Source: DATAXV01 sp036272915 (GTDB lineage: Bacteria; Chloroflexota; Dormibacteria; Dormibacterales; Dormibacteraceae). Taken from it: DNA of 35,581 nt. The position numbers and the translations under genes are program-made. Shown here piece by piece: positions 8,718 through 16,722 of this stretch. Each line of letters opens with the position of its first letter. Within the stretch, counting starts at the first letter, position 1. Location of the stretch: the NCBI GenBank assembly GCA_036272915.1, contig DATAXV010000133.1, forward strand, positions 1 to 35,581, written 5' to 3'. The notes under the pieces were generated by a model. That model was not told the origin of the DNA, searched no databases, and worked only from the letters and a program-made list of their open reading frames with translations.

Positions 8718-9363
8718 CCTCACCTTCGAGGCGCGGGACGCCCGTGCCGTCCCCTTCTGCATGAGCCCCACCCTCGGGCTGGTCCTCCGCGTGACCGACG
8801 CCGACGGCGGCGCGATCGAGGCCGTCGCGCTCGACTGCCAGGTCCGCATCGACGCCCAGCGCCGGCGCTACAGCGCGGCCGAGAAGGAGCGGCTGGTGGA
8901 GATGTTCGGACCTCCCGAGCGCTGGGCGCAGACCCTGCGCAGCCTGCTCTGGACCCACGCCTCGGTCAGCGTCCCTCCCTTCCGCGACGAGACCGAGGTG
9001 GAGCTGCAGGTGCCCTGCACGGCCGACTTCAACGAGCTCGCCGGCAAGTTCTTCGCCGGCCTCGACGAGAACGCCCAGGCGGTGCCCGTCAGCCTGCTCT
9101 TCAGCGGCAGCATCTTCTATCGCGACGAGCAGGGCCTGCTCCAGGTGACGCGGGTCCCGTGGAGCGCCGAGGCGACCTACGACCTCCCCGTCGCCGCCTG
9201 GCGGGAGGTGGTCACGACCTACTACCCGAACACGGCCTGGCTGACCCTGCGCCAGGACGTCTTCGACCGGCTCTACGCCTTCCGCACGCGGCACGGGCTG
9301 CCCAGCTGGGAGGCCGCGCTGGAGCGCCTGCTGGCCGAGGCCCAGGAGGAGGCGAGGCCGTGA
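8710..9363 (+). CDS. DUF6084-like conserved hydrogenase-operon protein
   Basis: A 217-residue protein. It begins MPDLTFEARDARAV and contains LWTHASVSVPPF, a PCTADFNELAGKFF segment near residue 100, and YYPNTAWLTLRQDVFDRLY near the C-terminus. That pattern is typical of the DUF6084 family seen beside group 1h hydrogenases. No cofactor motif, signal peptide or membrane helix is visible; the fold appears beta-rich. It overlaps the preceding gene by 8 bases and its stop overlaps the GTG of the next gene. Function is not known; linkage only to HhySL operons suggests an enzyme-specific assembly or structural role (inference). Confidence 0.82.
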   Translation: MPDLTFEARDARAVPFCMSPTLGLVLRVTDADGGAIEAVALDCQVRIDAQRRRYSAAEKERLVEMFGPPERWAQTLRSLLWTHASVSVPPFRDETEVELQVPCTADFNELAGKFFAGLDENAQAVPVSLLFSGSIFYRDEQGLLQVTRVPWSAEATYDLPVAAWREVVTTYYPNTAWLTLRQDVFDRLYAFRTRHGLPSWEAALERLLAEAQEEARP

Positions 9364-10262
9364 GCGCCGATCCCGTCGCCGCCATCGCCCGCGCCGTCCT
9401 CTACGAGGGGTACCTGCTCTACCCCTACACGCGGAGCTCGGCCAAGAACCAGGTCCGCTGGACCTTCGGCGGGGTCCACCCACCGGCGTGGGCGGCCGAC
9501 CCCAGCGTGATGCAGACCGAGTGCCTGGTGCAGCCGGCCTCGGGGTGGCGGGTGGAGATCGCCATCCGATGCCTCCAGCTCCTTCGCCGGACGGCCCCCG
9601 GAGAGCCCGTCTGGCAGGAGGCTCAGGAGCGCACGGTGGCGAGCCTCGCGCTCGCCCCCGGGGCTGGCGCTGAGGCGCCGGTCGAGCTCGCCGCGGGCAG
9701 CGCCCGGGAGGGCGAGGTGGTCCGCGAGTGGGAGCGGATCCAGGGGCTGGTCCGCGCCTCCAGCACCCCCCTCGAGGGCGGCGCCGCCAGGATCACCGTG
9801 CGGATCGAGAACACGACGCCGACGGCGGAGCGGCCGGAGCGCGACGAGGCGCTCCTGCGCACCCTGGTCTCGACCCACACCGTGCTCCGCGTCGAGGGCG
9901 GGCGCTTCTGCTCGCTGGCCGACCCTCCGCCCGGTCTGCGCGAGGCGGCCGCCGCCTGCGCCAACCAGGGCACCTGGCCGGTGCCGGTCGGGGAGCCGGG
10001 CTCGGGCGACGTCCTGCTCTCCTCGCCGATCATCCTCGAGGACTACCCGAGGATCGCCGAGCAGAGCCCGGGCGACCTCTTCGACGCCACCGAGATCGAC
10101 GAGATCCTAACCCTCCGCATCCTCACCCTGAGCGATACCGAGAAGGCGGAGCTGCGGCGGACCGACGCCCGCGCCGCCGAGCTGCTCGACCGGACCGAGG
10201 AGATGGGCGCCGAGGACCTGATGCGCCTTCACGGGACGCTCCGCGAGATGAGGCCGCTGTGA
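9360..10262 (+). CDS. conserved hydrogenase-operon protein of unknown function
   Basis: A 300-residue protein with a GTG start inside the preceding stop (GTGA overlap), a sign of translational coupling. Recognisable segments are VLYEGYLLYPYTRSSAKNQ at the N-terminus, an arginine-rich middle with ITVRIENTT, SSPIILEDYPRIAEQSPGDLFDATEIDEILTLR-type sequence around residues 220-255, and a helical C-terminus. The LYPYR-like start and the DATEIDEIL stretch are what I recall from unnamed proteins in hydrogenase operons of actinobacteria and chloroflexi. There are no metal motifs or membrane segments. Role unknown; the context points to HhySL assembly or a supramolecular complex. Confidence 0.8.
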   Translation: MSADPVAAIARAVLYEGYLLYPYTRSSAKNQVRWTFGGVHPPAWAADPSVMQTECLVQPASGWRVEIAIRCLQLLRRTAPGEPVWQEAQERTVASLALAPGAGAEAPVELAAGSAREGEVVREWERIQGLVRASSTPLEGGAARITVRIENTTPTAERPERDEALLRTLVSTHTVLRVEGGRFCSLADPPPGLREAAAACANQGTWPVPVGEPGSGDVLLSSPIILEDYPRIAEQSPGDLFDATEIDEILTLRILTLSDTEKAELRRTDARAAELLDRTEEMGAEDLMRLHGTLREMRPL

Positions 10263-10558
10263 GCGAGCTCGAGGGCCTCGACATCTGGGGCGAGACGACG
10301 CCGCTGACGCAGGTGGACTGGCCCCACGGCATCCTCCACGTCGGCGACCGGGTGCGGCTGCGGCCGGCGGCGGGCGGGGACATCATGGACCTCGCCCTGG
10401 CCGGCCGGACGGCGCGCGTGGAGTCCATCGTCCAGGACTTCGAGGACCGCCTTCAGGTGGCGGTGGTGATCGACGATGATCCCGGGGCCGACCTCGGCGA
10501 GGAGCGGATGCCCGGCCACCGGTTCTTCTTCCACCTGGGCGAGGTGGGGCCGCTATGA
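10259..10558 (+). CDS. small conserved hydrogenase-operon protein
   Basis: A 99-residue soluble protein with a GTG start overlapping the upstream stop by 4 bases; its own stop overlaps the protease ATG. The middle reads HVGDRVRLRP and then TARVESIVQDFEDRLQVAVVIDDDPG, a small beta-barrel-like (SH3/KOW-like) pattern, and the C-terminus is HRFFFHLGEVGPL. I do not recognise a named family with confidence. The four-base overlaps on both sides make it almost certainly a real member of the operon, and it probably acts with the large conserved protein before it. Confidence 0.78.
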   Translation: MSELEGLDIWGETTPLTQVDWPHGILHVGDRVRLRPAAGGDIMDLALAGRTARVESIVQDFEDRLQVAVVIDDDPGADLGEERMPGHRFFFHLGEVGPL

Positions 10559-11073
10559 GCCGGACGCGGATCCTGGTCGCCGGCATCGGCAACGTCTTCC
10601 TGGGCGACGACGGCTTCGGCGTCGAGGTCGCCGCCCAGCTGGCGGGGAGGCCGCAGCCGGAGGGCGTCGAGGTCGCCGACTACGGAATCCGCGGCTTCGA
10701 TCTCGCCTGCGCGATGACCGAGTGCGACGTCGCCATCCTGGTCGACGCCATCCCCCGGGGCAAGGCCCCCGGCTCCCTCTTCGTGCTCGAGCCGGACATG
10801 ACCGGTGACATGGGCGGCGGGGACGTGCTCAACGCGCACGGCCTCAACCCGCTCGAGGTGTTCCGCCTGGTCCGCCGCTTCGGCCGGGAGCTGCCGCCGA
10901 CCTACCTGGTCGGCTGCGAGCCCTCCGACGCCGAGGACGTGGAGGAGGTGATGGCCCTCAGCGCCCCGGTCGCCGCCAGCGTGGTCGGCGCCGTCGAGCT
11001 GGTGGAGTCGCTGCTGGCGCGGCTGATCGAGGAGCCGGCCGCGGCCGAGCCGGCCGCACCCAAGGAGTCATGA
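10555..11073 (+). CDS. hydrogenase maturation endopeptidase (HyaD/HybD family)
   Basis: A 172-residue protease that would cut the 21-residue C-terminal tail from HhyL after nickel insertion. The N-terminal GIGNVFLGDDGFG (residues 10-22) is the family signature; the residue at the metal-binding glutamate position of HybD is aspartate (D19). The second acidic metal ligand lies in AILVDAIPRG and the histidine in NAHGLNP. The C-terminal tail (about 155-172) is Ala/Pro/Glu-rich and probably disordered. ATGA overlap with the preceding gene; hypC follows at once. Confidence 0.93.
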   Translation: MSRTRILVAGIGNVFLGDDGFGVEVAAQLAGRPQPEGVEVADYGIRGFDLACAMTECDVAILVDAIPRGKAPGSLFVLEPDMTGDMGGGDVLNAHGLNPLEVFRLVRRFGRELPPTYLVGCEPSDAEDVEEVMALSAPVAASVVGAVELVESLLARLIEEPAAAEPAAPKES

Positions 11074-11074
11074 C

Positions 11075-11350
11075 ATGTGTCTTGCAATCCCCGGCAAGGT
11101 CCTGGAGATCGTCGACGAGACGAAGCACATCGCCAAGGTCGAGGTGGCCGGGGTCCGGCGGAACGTCAACATCGGGCTCCTGACCGGGGACGAGCACCCG
11201 GAACTCGGCGACTACGTCCTGATCCACGTGGGCTTCGCTCTGAGCAAGATCGACGAAGCCGAGGCCATGGAGACGCTGCGGATGCTCGAGGGCCTCGGCC
11301 AGGCCTACACGGACGAGATCGACCAGATCAAAGAATCGAGCATCAACTGA
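11075..11350 (+). CDS. hypC: hydrogenase assembly chaperone HypC
   Basis: A 91-residue chaperone beginning MCLAIPGKV, in which Cys2 holds the Fe(CN)2CO unit while it is built on HypD and delivered to the large subunit. The central GDYVLIHVGFALSKID segment is the conserved HypC core. AAGGAG precedes the ATG. It lies one base after the protease stop. A second HypC-like domain is embedded in the SIS protein at 14321-15589, so the operon encodes two versions of this module. Confidence 0.95.
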   Translation: MCLAIPGKVLEIVDETKHIAKVEVAGVRRNVNIGLLTGDEHPELGDYVLIHVGFALSKIDEAEAMETLRMLEGLGQAYTDEIDQIKESSIN

Positions 11351-11369
11351 GCTTTTGGAGGTGTCGGCG

Positions 11370-11474
11370 ATGAAGCTCTCAACCCTGCTTCTGGTGGGCC
11401 TGATCGGTGCCGCGATCCTGGTCGCGGCCAACGCCAAGGACCTCGAGCGCTATCTCCGTCTGAGGAGCATGTAG
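11370..11474 (+). CDS. tiny single-helix membrane protein, DUF6893-like (copy 2)
   Basis: A 34-residue protein: one hydrophobic helix (about 5-20) then DLERYLRLRSM. TTGGAGG precedes the ATG at 11370. It is too short for ordinary gene calling, but its ending is nearly identical to that of the protein at 290-442 (RYLRLR-x-M), which strongly supports it as real. It lies 19 bases after hypC and 6 bases before the YceI gene. It probably sits in the membrane with a basic tail facing the cytoplasm. As HhyS lacks an anchor, this or the YtxH-like protein may tether the complex (inference). Confidence 0.78.
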   Translation: MKLSTLLLVGLIGAAILVAANAKDLERYLRLRSM

Positions 11475-11480
11475 AGCGCG

Positions 11481-11987
11481 GTGAGGACGTTCCGCGTGCT
11501 GGCGGGGAGGTCGACGCTGGAGACGGAGGTCCACTCCAGCATCCACCCCATCCATGCCAAGAGCAGCGAGCTGACCGGTGTGATCGAAGGCGACTTCGAC
11601 GAGACGGGACACCCCCGGCTCGACTCGCCTCACCTGGGCAAGGTGCGGGTGACGGTGGAATCGATCCGCTCGGGCAGCCGGCTCAACGACATGGAGATGC
11701 AGCGGCGGGCCGAGGTCGGCCGCTACCCGACGATCTCCTTCGAGATCGGAAGGGTCATGTCGGCAGGGGACGGCCAGTACCGGGGATCGATCACGGTGAC
11801 CGCGCACGGGCGCACCCGAACCGTGCAGAACGAGTTCGCGATGCGGGTGGACGGAAGGCAGCTGACGGCGACCGGACAGCACACGTTCGACATGCGCGAC
11901 TTCGGCATGCAGCCGCCGCGCATCTTCTCCCTCAGGGTGTCACCCGAGGTCCGCGTCAAGGTCCGCCTGGTGGCGGAGGAGGCCTGA
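11481..11987 (+). CDS. YceI-family polyisoprenoid-binding-like protein
   Basis: A 168-residue protein, GTG start. The pattern is YceI: an opening beta-strand, HSSIHPIHAKSSELTGVIEGDFDE, VESIRSGSRLNDMEMQRRAEVGRYPTISFEI (the conserved turn before the core), and FDMRDFGMQPPRIFSLRV near the end. There is no signal peptide, unlike most periplasmic YceI proteins, so it should be cytoplasmic, on the same side as HhySL. Characterised YceI homologues bind isoprenoid chains in a barrel. Its placement between two tiny membrane-associated proteins in a hydrogenase operon suggests handling of menaquinone or another lipid (inference). A distant YceI domain is fused to the kinase at 472-2691. Confidence 0.85.
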   Translation: MRTFRVLAGRSTLETEVHSSIHPIHAKSSELTGVIEGDFDETGHPRLDSPHLGKVRVTVESIRSGSRLNDMEMQRRAEVGRYPTISFEIGRVMSAGDGQYRGSITVTAHGRTRTVQNEFAMRVDGRQLTATGQHTFDMRDFGMQPPRIFSLRVSPEVRVKVRLVAEEA

Positions 11988-11988
11988 C

Positions 11989-12189
11989 ATGTTCTCTCGA
12001 CTCGCGTTCTTCGCATTCGGCTTCGCCGTCGGTACCAGGACCGGTCGGGACGGTGTGAGGCAGATGCTCGCCGCGGCCCGCTGGGTCGCCGGCCGCGATG
12101 AGTTCCAGTCGATGCTGGGCCTCGCCGGCAACGCCGCCCAGGTGGCGCTCGAGCGCGGCCAGGAGTACGTCACCAAGCGGGCGGCCTGA
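11989..12189 (+). CDS. small YtxH-like membrane-associated protein (copy 2)
   Basis: A 66-residue protein starting MFSRLAFFAFGFAVGTRTGRDG, one base after the YceI stop. The N-terminal 17 residues form a glycine-containing hydrophobic segment, and the rest is amphipathic helix. It is homologous along its length to the 71-residue protein at 61-276 (shared MF-x2-LA-x-F, G-x-R-x-GR, AR-x2-A), though the C-terminal tails differ. hypF begins 5 bases later. Function unknown; see the duplicated-module finding. Confidence 0.78.
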   Translation: MFSRLAFFAFGFAVGTRTGRDGVRQMLAAARWVAGRDEFQSMLGLAGNAAQVALERGQEYVTKRAA

Positions 12190-12194
12190 ACCGC

Positions 12195-14336
12195 ATGTCG
12201 GAGCGGCTGGCGGTCACGGTCAGGGGGACGGTGCAGGGGGTCGGTTTCCGCCCCTTCGTCTACCGGCTGGCCAGCCGCAATCATCTGGCCGGCTGGGTCC
12301 GCAACTCCAGCGGGCCCGTCGAGATCGAGGTCGAGGGTTCAGCGGCAGGGCTTGAGCGCTTCATGGAGCAGCTCAAGGAAGAAGCGCCGCCGCTGGCCCG
12401 TATCGAGAGCATTCGTGCCGAGCCCGTGCCGGCACGGGGACAGAGGGGGTTCCGGATCGTGGCCAGCGCGTCCCGTGAGGACGACTTTCAGTCGGTTCCG
12501 GCCGATGCGGGAACGTGCGCGGACTGCGTGCGCGAACTTTTCGACCCCGCCGACAGGCGCTTCCGGTACCCGTTCATCAACTGCACCAACTGCGGTCCCC
12601 GCTTCACCATCATCGAGGACCTGCCCTACGACCGGGCGGCGACGACCATGCGCGCCTTCACCATGTGCGAGGCCTGCCAGGGCGAGTACGACAATCCCTC
12701 CGACCGCCGCTTCCACGCGCAGCCCAACGCCTGCGCCGACTGCGGCCCCCGGCTCTCGATGCCGATCGAGGAGGCGGTCCGCCGCCTGCGCGAGGGCGAC
12801 ATCGTCGCCGTCAAGGGCCTGGGCGGCTACCAGCTCGCCTGCGACGCCACCTCGGAGGAGGCCGTGCGCCGGCTTCGCGAGCGCAAGCGCCGCCCGAGCA
12901 AGCCGCTGGCGGTGATGGCCGCCGACCCCGAGCTCTACTGCCGGGTGACGCTCCCGGAGTGGGATCTGCTGCGCAGTCCGGCGCGACCGATCGTCCTGCT
13001 CCCCTACCGGGGCGGCCTCGCACCCTCCATCGCCCCCGGGCTGCGCGAGCTGGGCGTGATGCTTCCCTACACGCCCCTTCACCACCTTCTGATCCAGGAC
13101 TTCGAGGGACCGCTGGTCATGACCAGCGGCAACGTCAGCGAGGAGCCCATCTGCCGCGACGACGCCGAGGCGCGCGAGCGCCTGTCGGGCATCGCCGACG
13201 TCTTCCTCGCTCACGACCGCCCTATCGCCTCCCGCTACGACGACTCCGTGGTGCGCTGGGCGGCAGGGGCATCGCGGGTCGTGCGCCGGGCCAGGGGCCT
13301 GGCGCCGCTTCCCGTCTCGATCCCGGACGGCTCCCCAGTGGTTGCCTTGGGAGCGCACCTCAAGGCGGCGTTCACCGTGACCCGGGAGGGGAGGGCCTTC
13401 GTCGGCCCGCACGTCGGCGATCTCGACGACGTCCTCTCCCTCGCCAGCTACGAGGAGGGTCTCGCCACCTACCGCCGTCTCTTCCGCGTCGGGCCCACCG
13501 CCGGCGTCGCCTGCGACGCCCATCCCGACTATGCCTCGACCCGGCTCGCCGAGTCGCTCGGCGAGCCGGTGCGAGTGCAGCACCACCACGCCCACGTCGC
13601 CAGCGTCATCGCCGAGCACGGGCTGCGGGGTCCGGTCTGCGGCGCGGCCATGGACGGCGTCGGCCTGGGACCCGACGGCACCGTGTGGGGAGGGGAGGTG
13701 CTTGTCGCCGACGCCGGCGGCTTCGAGCGCGTCGCCCACCTGGCCTCGGTGCCGCTGCCCGGCGGCGACCGCTGCGCTCGCGAGGGCTGGCGCATGGCCG
13801 CCGCCTACGGCATCGTCGACCCGCCCGAGGGGGTCGACGCCCACACCTACCACCTGGTCTGGCGCCTGGCCCGCTCCGGCCGGCCGGTGCGGACCACGTC
13901 CTGCGGCCGGCTCTTCGACGCCGTCGCCAGCATCCTCGGCGTCTGCCAGGCCTCGACCTACGAGGGCGAGGCGGCGGCCCGCCTCGAGGCCGCCTGCGAC
14001 GATGTGCCGGGCGAGGTCATGGAGTTCGAGCTGGAGGACAGCATCGGGCTGGTCCGGGAGCTCGCCTGGCGGCATGCGGCCGGGGTCGAGACCGGCCGCC
14101 TCGCCGCCGCCTTCCACGCCTCGCTCGCCGCCGCCATCGTGCGCGCCTGCCGGCGCACCGGGCTTGACCAGGTGGCGCTGTCGGGAGGATGCTTCCAGAA
14201 CCGGCGCCTCCTGGAGGCGTGCTGGACCGGGCTCCGCGCGGCCGGGCTCAGGCCCTACGCCAACGAGCAGGTGCCGGCCAACGACGGTGGACTCTCACTG
14301 GGGCAGGCCATGGTGGCGACATGCAGCGACAGCTGA
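12195..14336 (+). CDS. hypF: carbamoyltransferase HypF
   Basis: A 713-residue enzyme that turns carbamoyl phosphate into the carbamoyl-adenylate from which the CN ligands of the NiFe site are made. The acylphosphatase domain (1-90) has VQGVGFRPFVYRLA. Two zinc-finger units (about 108-180) contain CADCVRELFDP, NCTNCGPRF, CEACQGEYDNP and ACADCGPRL. The YrdC-like domain spans about 190-375, and the Kae1-like C-terminal domain (about 380-713) has HHHAHVASVIAEH and LSGGCFQNRRLLE. It is somewhat shorter than the enterobacterial protein but complete. It overlaps the start of the SIS/HypC gene by 16 bases. Confidence 0.96.
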   Translation: MSERLAVTVRGTVQGVGFRPFVYRLASRNHLAGWVRNSSGPVEIEVEGSAAGLERFMEQLKEEAPPLARIESIRAEPVPARGQRGFRIVASASREDDFQSVPADAGTCADCVRELFDPADRRFRYPFINCTNCGPRFTIIEDLPYDRAATTMRAFTMCEACQGEYDNPSDRRFHAQPNACADCGPRLSMPIEEAVRRLREGDIVAVKGLGGYQLACDATSEEAVRRLRERKRRPSKPLAVMAADPELYCRVTLPEWDLLRSPARPIVLLPYRGGLAPSIAPGLRELGVMLPYTPLHHLLIQDFEGPLVMTSGNVSEEPICRDDAEARERLSGIADVFLAHDRPIASRYDDSVVRWAAGASRVVRRARGLAPLPVSIPDGSPVVALGAHLKAAFTVTREGRAFVGPHVGDLDDVLSLASYEEGLATYRRLFRVGPTAGVACDAHPDYASTRLAESLGEPVRVQHHHAHVASVIAEHGLRGPVCGAAMDGVGLGPDGTVWGGEVLVADAGGFERVAHLASVPLPGGDRCAREGWRMAAAYGIVDPPEGVDAHTYHLVWRLARSGRPVRTTSCGRLFDAVASILGVCQASTYEGEAAARLEAACDDVPGEVMEFELEDSIGLVRELAWRHAAGVETGRLAAAFHASLAAAIVRACRRTGLDQVALSGGCFQNRRLLEACWTGLRAAGLRPYANEQVPANDGGLSLGQAMVATCSDS

Positions 14337-15589
14337 CGGCCTCGATCGAGCGGCACTTCTCCGCCGTGCTCGCCGCCGGCGAAGCCTTCTTCGAGAAGGA
14401 GGCCGAGGCGCTGGCGACCGCCTGCTGGGGGATGGCCCGCCGCTTCCACGCCGGCGGGAGGCTGGTCATCCACGCCCCCCAGGGCGCCGCCTACAGCGAC
14501 GCCCAGCACAACGCGGTCGAATACATCCATCCGGTGCTGGTCGGCAAGCGGGCGCTCCCCGCCATCTCCGTGCGCGACCCCCGCCACCTGGATCTCCTCT
14601 GCGGGCCGGGCGACATCGCCATGGCCCTGAGCGAGGCGGGCCTCACCGTCTCCGGCGAGACCTTCGGCGTCCCCGGCGCCGATCCCCTGGTCGCCCAGGA
14701 AGTGCTGGAGACCGCCTACCACGAGCTCTGGGAGCTGGTCCACGTCTTCTTCGAGCACGAGGGCCTGCTCGCCGAGGGCTGCACCGAGGAGGTGTGTGTC
14801 ACCTGCGGCGACATCGCCCTGGCCGCGGCCGTGGTCCGGGTCAGCGGCACCACCGCGCTGGTCCGCACCGCCCAGGGCGAGGAGGAGGCCGACGTCAGCC
14901 TGGTCTCGCCGGTCGCCCCGGGCGATCTGGTCATGGTCCACGGCGGGGTCGCCCTGGACCGGGTCAAGCCGATCGAGCAGTTCTCGCAGGAGTTCTACCC
15001 CTTCCTCACCAACGAGGCGGTCGACGTGCCGACGGTGCTCGCCGACGTCGCCGCCTCGGTGCGGATGAAGTGGCAGGAGGTGGCCGGACTGCGCCGGGCC
15101 CAGGATTTGGGCGTGATCGCCGAGACCCTGGACGCCGTCGCCGAGCGCGTCGCCGCCGGGGGCAGGATCCTCGCCTTCGGCAACGGCGGCAGCGCCACCG
15201 ACTCGGCCGACCTGGCCGCCGACCTCCTCGACGCCGGCGTCGGCGCCATGGACCTCGCCGGCGAGCCGGCGGTGGTCACCGCGATCGGCAACGACATCGG
15301 CTTCGAGGAGGTCTTCGCCCGCCAGGTGATCGCGCTGGGACGTGCCGGCGACGTCGCCGTCGGCATCTCGACCAGCGGGCGCTCGGGCAACATCGCCCGC
15401 GCCCTCCACCAGGCGCACACGCAGGGGATGCTGACGGTGGGCCTGGCCGGCTACGGCGGGGGCGCCCTGGTCGGCGATGCGGCGGTGGATCACGTCATCG
15501 CCACCGACAGCACCTACATCCCCCGCATCCAGGAGGCCCAGGCCACCGTCTATCACGCCCTGGTGCGGGGATTGGAGGCAGCCACATGA
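14321..15589 (+). CDS. SIS - HypC-like - SIS fusion protein (phosphoheptose-isomerase-like)
   Basis: A 422-residue protein with three modules. Residues 1-155 are a SIS (sugar isomerase) domain like GmhA. Residues about 157-220 are HypC-like: CVTCGDIA (C159, C162) in place of the MCLAIPG start, then SPVAPGDLVMVHGGVALDRVK, which matches GDYVLIHVGFALSKID of the stand-alone HypC. Residues 265-420 are a second SIS domain with the GmhA signature FGNGGSATDSADLAADLL and ISTSGRSGNI. The ATG at 14321, inside the end of hypF, is chosen because it begins the first SIS domain; the stop overlaps the hypD ATG. GmhA-like genes are recalled from actinobacterial hydrogenase operons, role unsettled. The internal HypC suggests it binds HypD or the large subunit (inference). 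Confidence 0.87.
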   Translation: MQRQLTASIERHFSAVLAAGEAFFEKEAEALATACWGMARRFHAGGRLVIHAPQGAAYSDAQHNAVEYIHPVLVGKRALPAISVRDPRHLDLLCGPGDIAMALSEAGLTVSGETFGVPGADPLVAQEVLETAYHELWELVHVFFEHEGLLAEGCTEEVCVTCGDIALAAAVVRVSGTTALVRTAQGEEEADVSLVSPVAPGDLVMVHGGVALDRVKPIEQFSQEFYPFLTNEAVDVPTVLADVAASVRMKWQEVAGLRRAQDLGVIAETLDAVAERVAAGGRILAFGNGGSATDSADLAADLLDAGVGAMDLAGEPAVVTAIGNDIGFEEVFARQVIALGRAGDVAVGISTSGRSGNIARALHQAHTQGMLTVGLAGYGGGALVGDAAVDHVIATDSTYIPRIQEAQATVYHALVRGLEAAT

Positions 15590-16710
15590 AGTTCGTCGAC
15601 GAGTTCCGAGACCAGCAGGTCGCCGCCCGCCTCGCCAAGCTCATCGCCGAGGAGTCGGCGGGCGAGCACTGGAAGATCATGGAGGTCTGCGGGGGCCACA
15701 CCCACACCATCTACAAATACGGGATCGAGGACGTGCTCCCGGCCAACGTGGAGCTGGTCCACGGGCCCGGCTGCCCGGTCTGCGTGATCCCCATGGGCCG
15801 GGTCGACGACGGCATCGCCGTGGCCATGACCCCGGGCGTGATCTTCACCTGCTTCGGCGACATGATGCGGGTGCCCGGCAGCAGCGGCAGCCTGCTCGAC
15901 GCCAAGGCCCAGGGCGCCGACGTGCGCATGGTCTATTCACCGCTGGACGCGCTCCGCATCGCCCAGCAGAACCCCGACCGCGAGGTCGTCTTCTTCGCGA
16001 TCGGCTTCGAGACCACCGTGCCCTCGACGGCGCTGACCATCCTCCGCGCCGCCGAGGAGGGCGTCACCAACTTCTCCGTCTTCTGCAACCACGTCACCAT
16101 CGTCCCGCCGATGAAGGCGATCCTGGATTCGCCCGACCTGCGCCTCTCCGGCTTCCTCGGCCCCGGCCACGTCAGCACCGTGGTCGGCATCCGGCCCTAC
16201 GAGTTCGTCTCCAAGCGCTATCACAAGCCGGTGGTGGTGGTCGGCTTCGAGCCGCTGGACATCCTCCAGGGCGTGCACATGATCGTGCGCCAGGTCCGCG
16301 AGGGACGCTGCGAGGTCGAGAACCAGTACCGCCGCATCGTCCGCGACGACGGCAACCCGAGGGCGCTGGAATCGATCCGGCAGGTCTTCAAGCTGCGGCC
16401 CCATTTCGAGTGGCGAGGCCTCGGCTTCATCTCCCTCTCCGCCCTGGCCATCCGCGAGGAGTACGCGACCTTCGACGCCGAGCTCCGCTTCCAGGTGCCC
16501 GGGGTGCGGGTCGCCGACCCCAAGGCCTGCCAGTGCGGCGAGGTGCTGAAGGGCGTGCTCAAGCCCTGGGAGTGCAAGGTCTTCGGCACCGCCTGCACGC
16601 CGGAGACGCCGATCGGGACCTGCATGGTCTCCTCCGAGGGCGCCTGCGCCGCCTACTACAACTTCGGGCGCTTCTCCCGGGCCGAGTCCCGGCTCAAGGT
16701 CCTGCAGTGA
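15586..16710 (+). CDS. hypD: hydrogenase maturation protein HypD
   Basis: A 374-residue Fe-S scaffold on which, together with HypC, the Fe(CN)2CO group is assembled. Diagnostic motifs: MEVCGGHTHTIYKYG, HGPGCPVCVIPMG, GFETTVPSTA, FLGPGHVSTVVG, and the C-terminal cluster region CQCGEVLKGVLKPWEC followed by GTACTPETPIGTCMVSSEGAC. ATGA overlap with the SIS/HypC fusion suggests coupled translation. All expected cysteines are present. Confidence 0.97.
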   Translation: MKFVDEFRDQQVAARLAKLIAEESAGEHWKIMEVCGGHTHTIYKYGIEDVLPANVELVHGPGCPVCVIPMGRVDDGIAVAMTPGVIFTCFGDMMRVPGSSGSLLDAKAQGADVRMVYSPLDALRIAQQNPDREVVFFAIGFETTVPSTALTILRAAEEGVTNFSVFCNHVTIVPPMKAILDSPDLRLSGFLGPGHVSTVVGIRPYEFVSKRYHKPVVVVGFEPLDILQGVHMIVRQVREGRCEVENQYRRIVRDDGNPRALESIRQVFKLRPHFEWRGLGFISLSALAIREEYATFDAELRFQVPGVRVADPKACQCGEVLKGVLKPWECKVFGTACTPETPIGTCMVSSEGACAAYYNFGRFSRAESRLKVLQ

Positions 16711-16722
16711 GGGGGAGCGGCG

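Noticed and set aside
12339..14117. 592-codon open frame antisense to hypF
   Set aside because: hypF is complete with all domains on the other strand. The antisense frame has a composition typical of GC-rich shadows, no domain and no ribosome site. The same applies to long antisense frames at 15937-17835, 4235-5362, 5453-6478 and 32070-34511.
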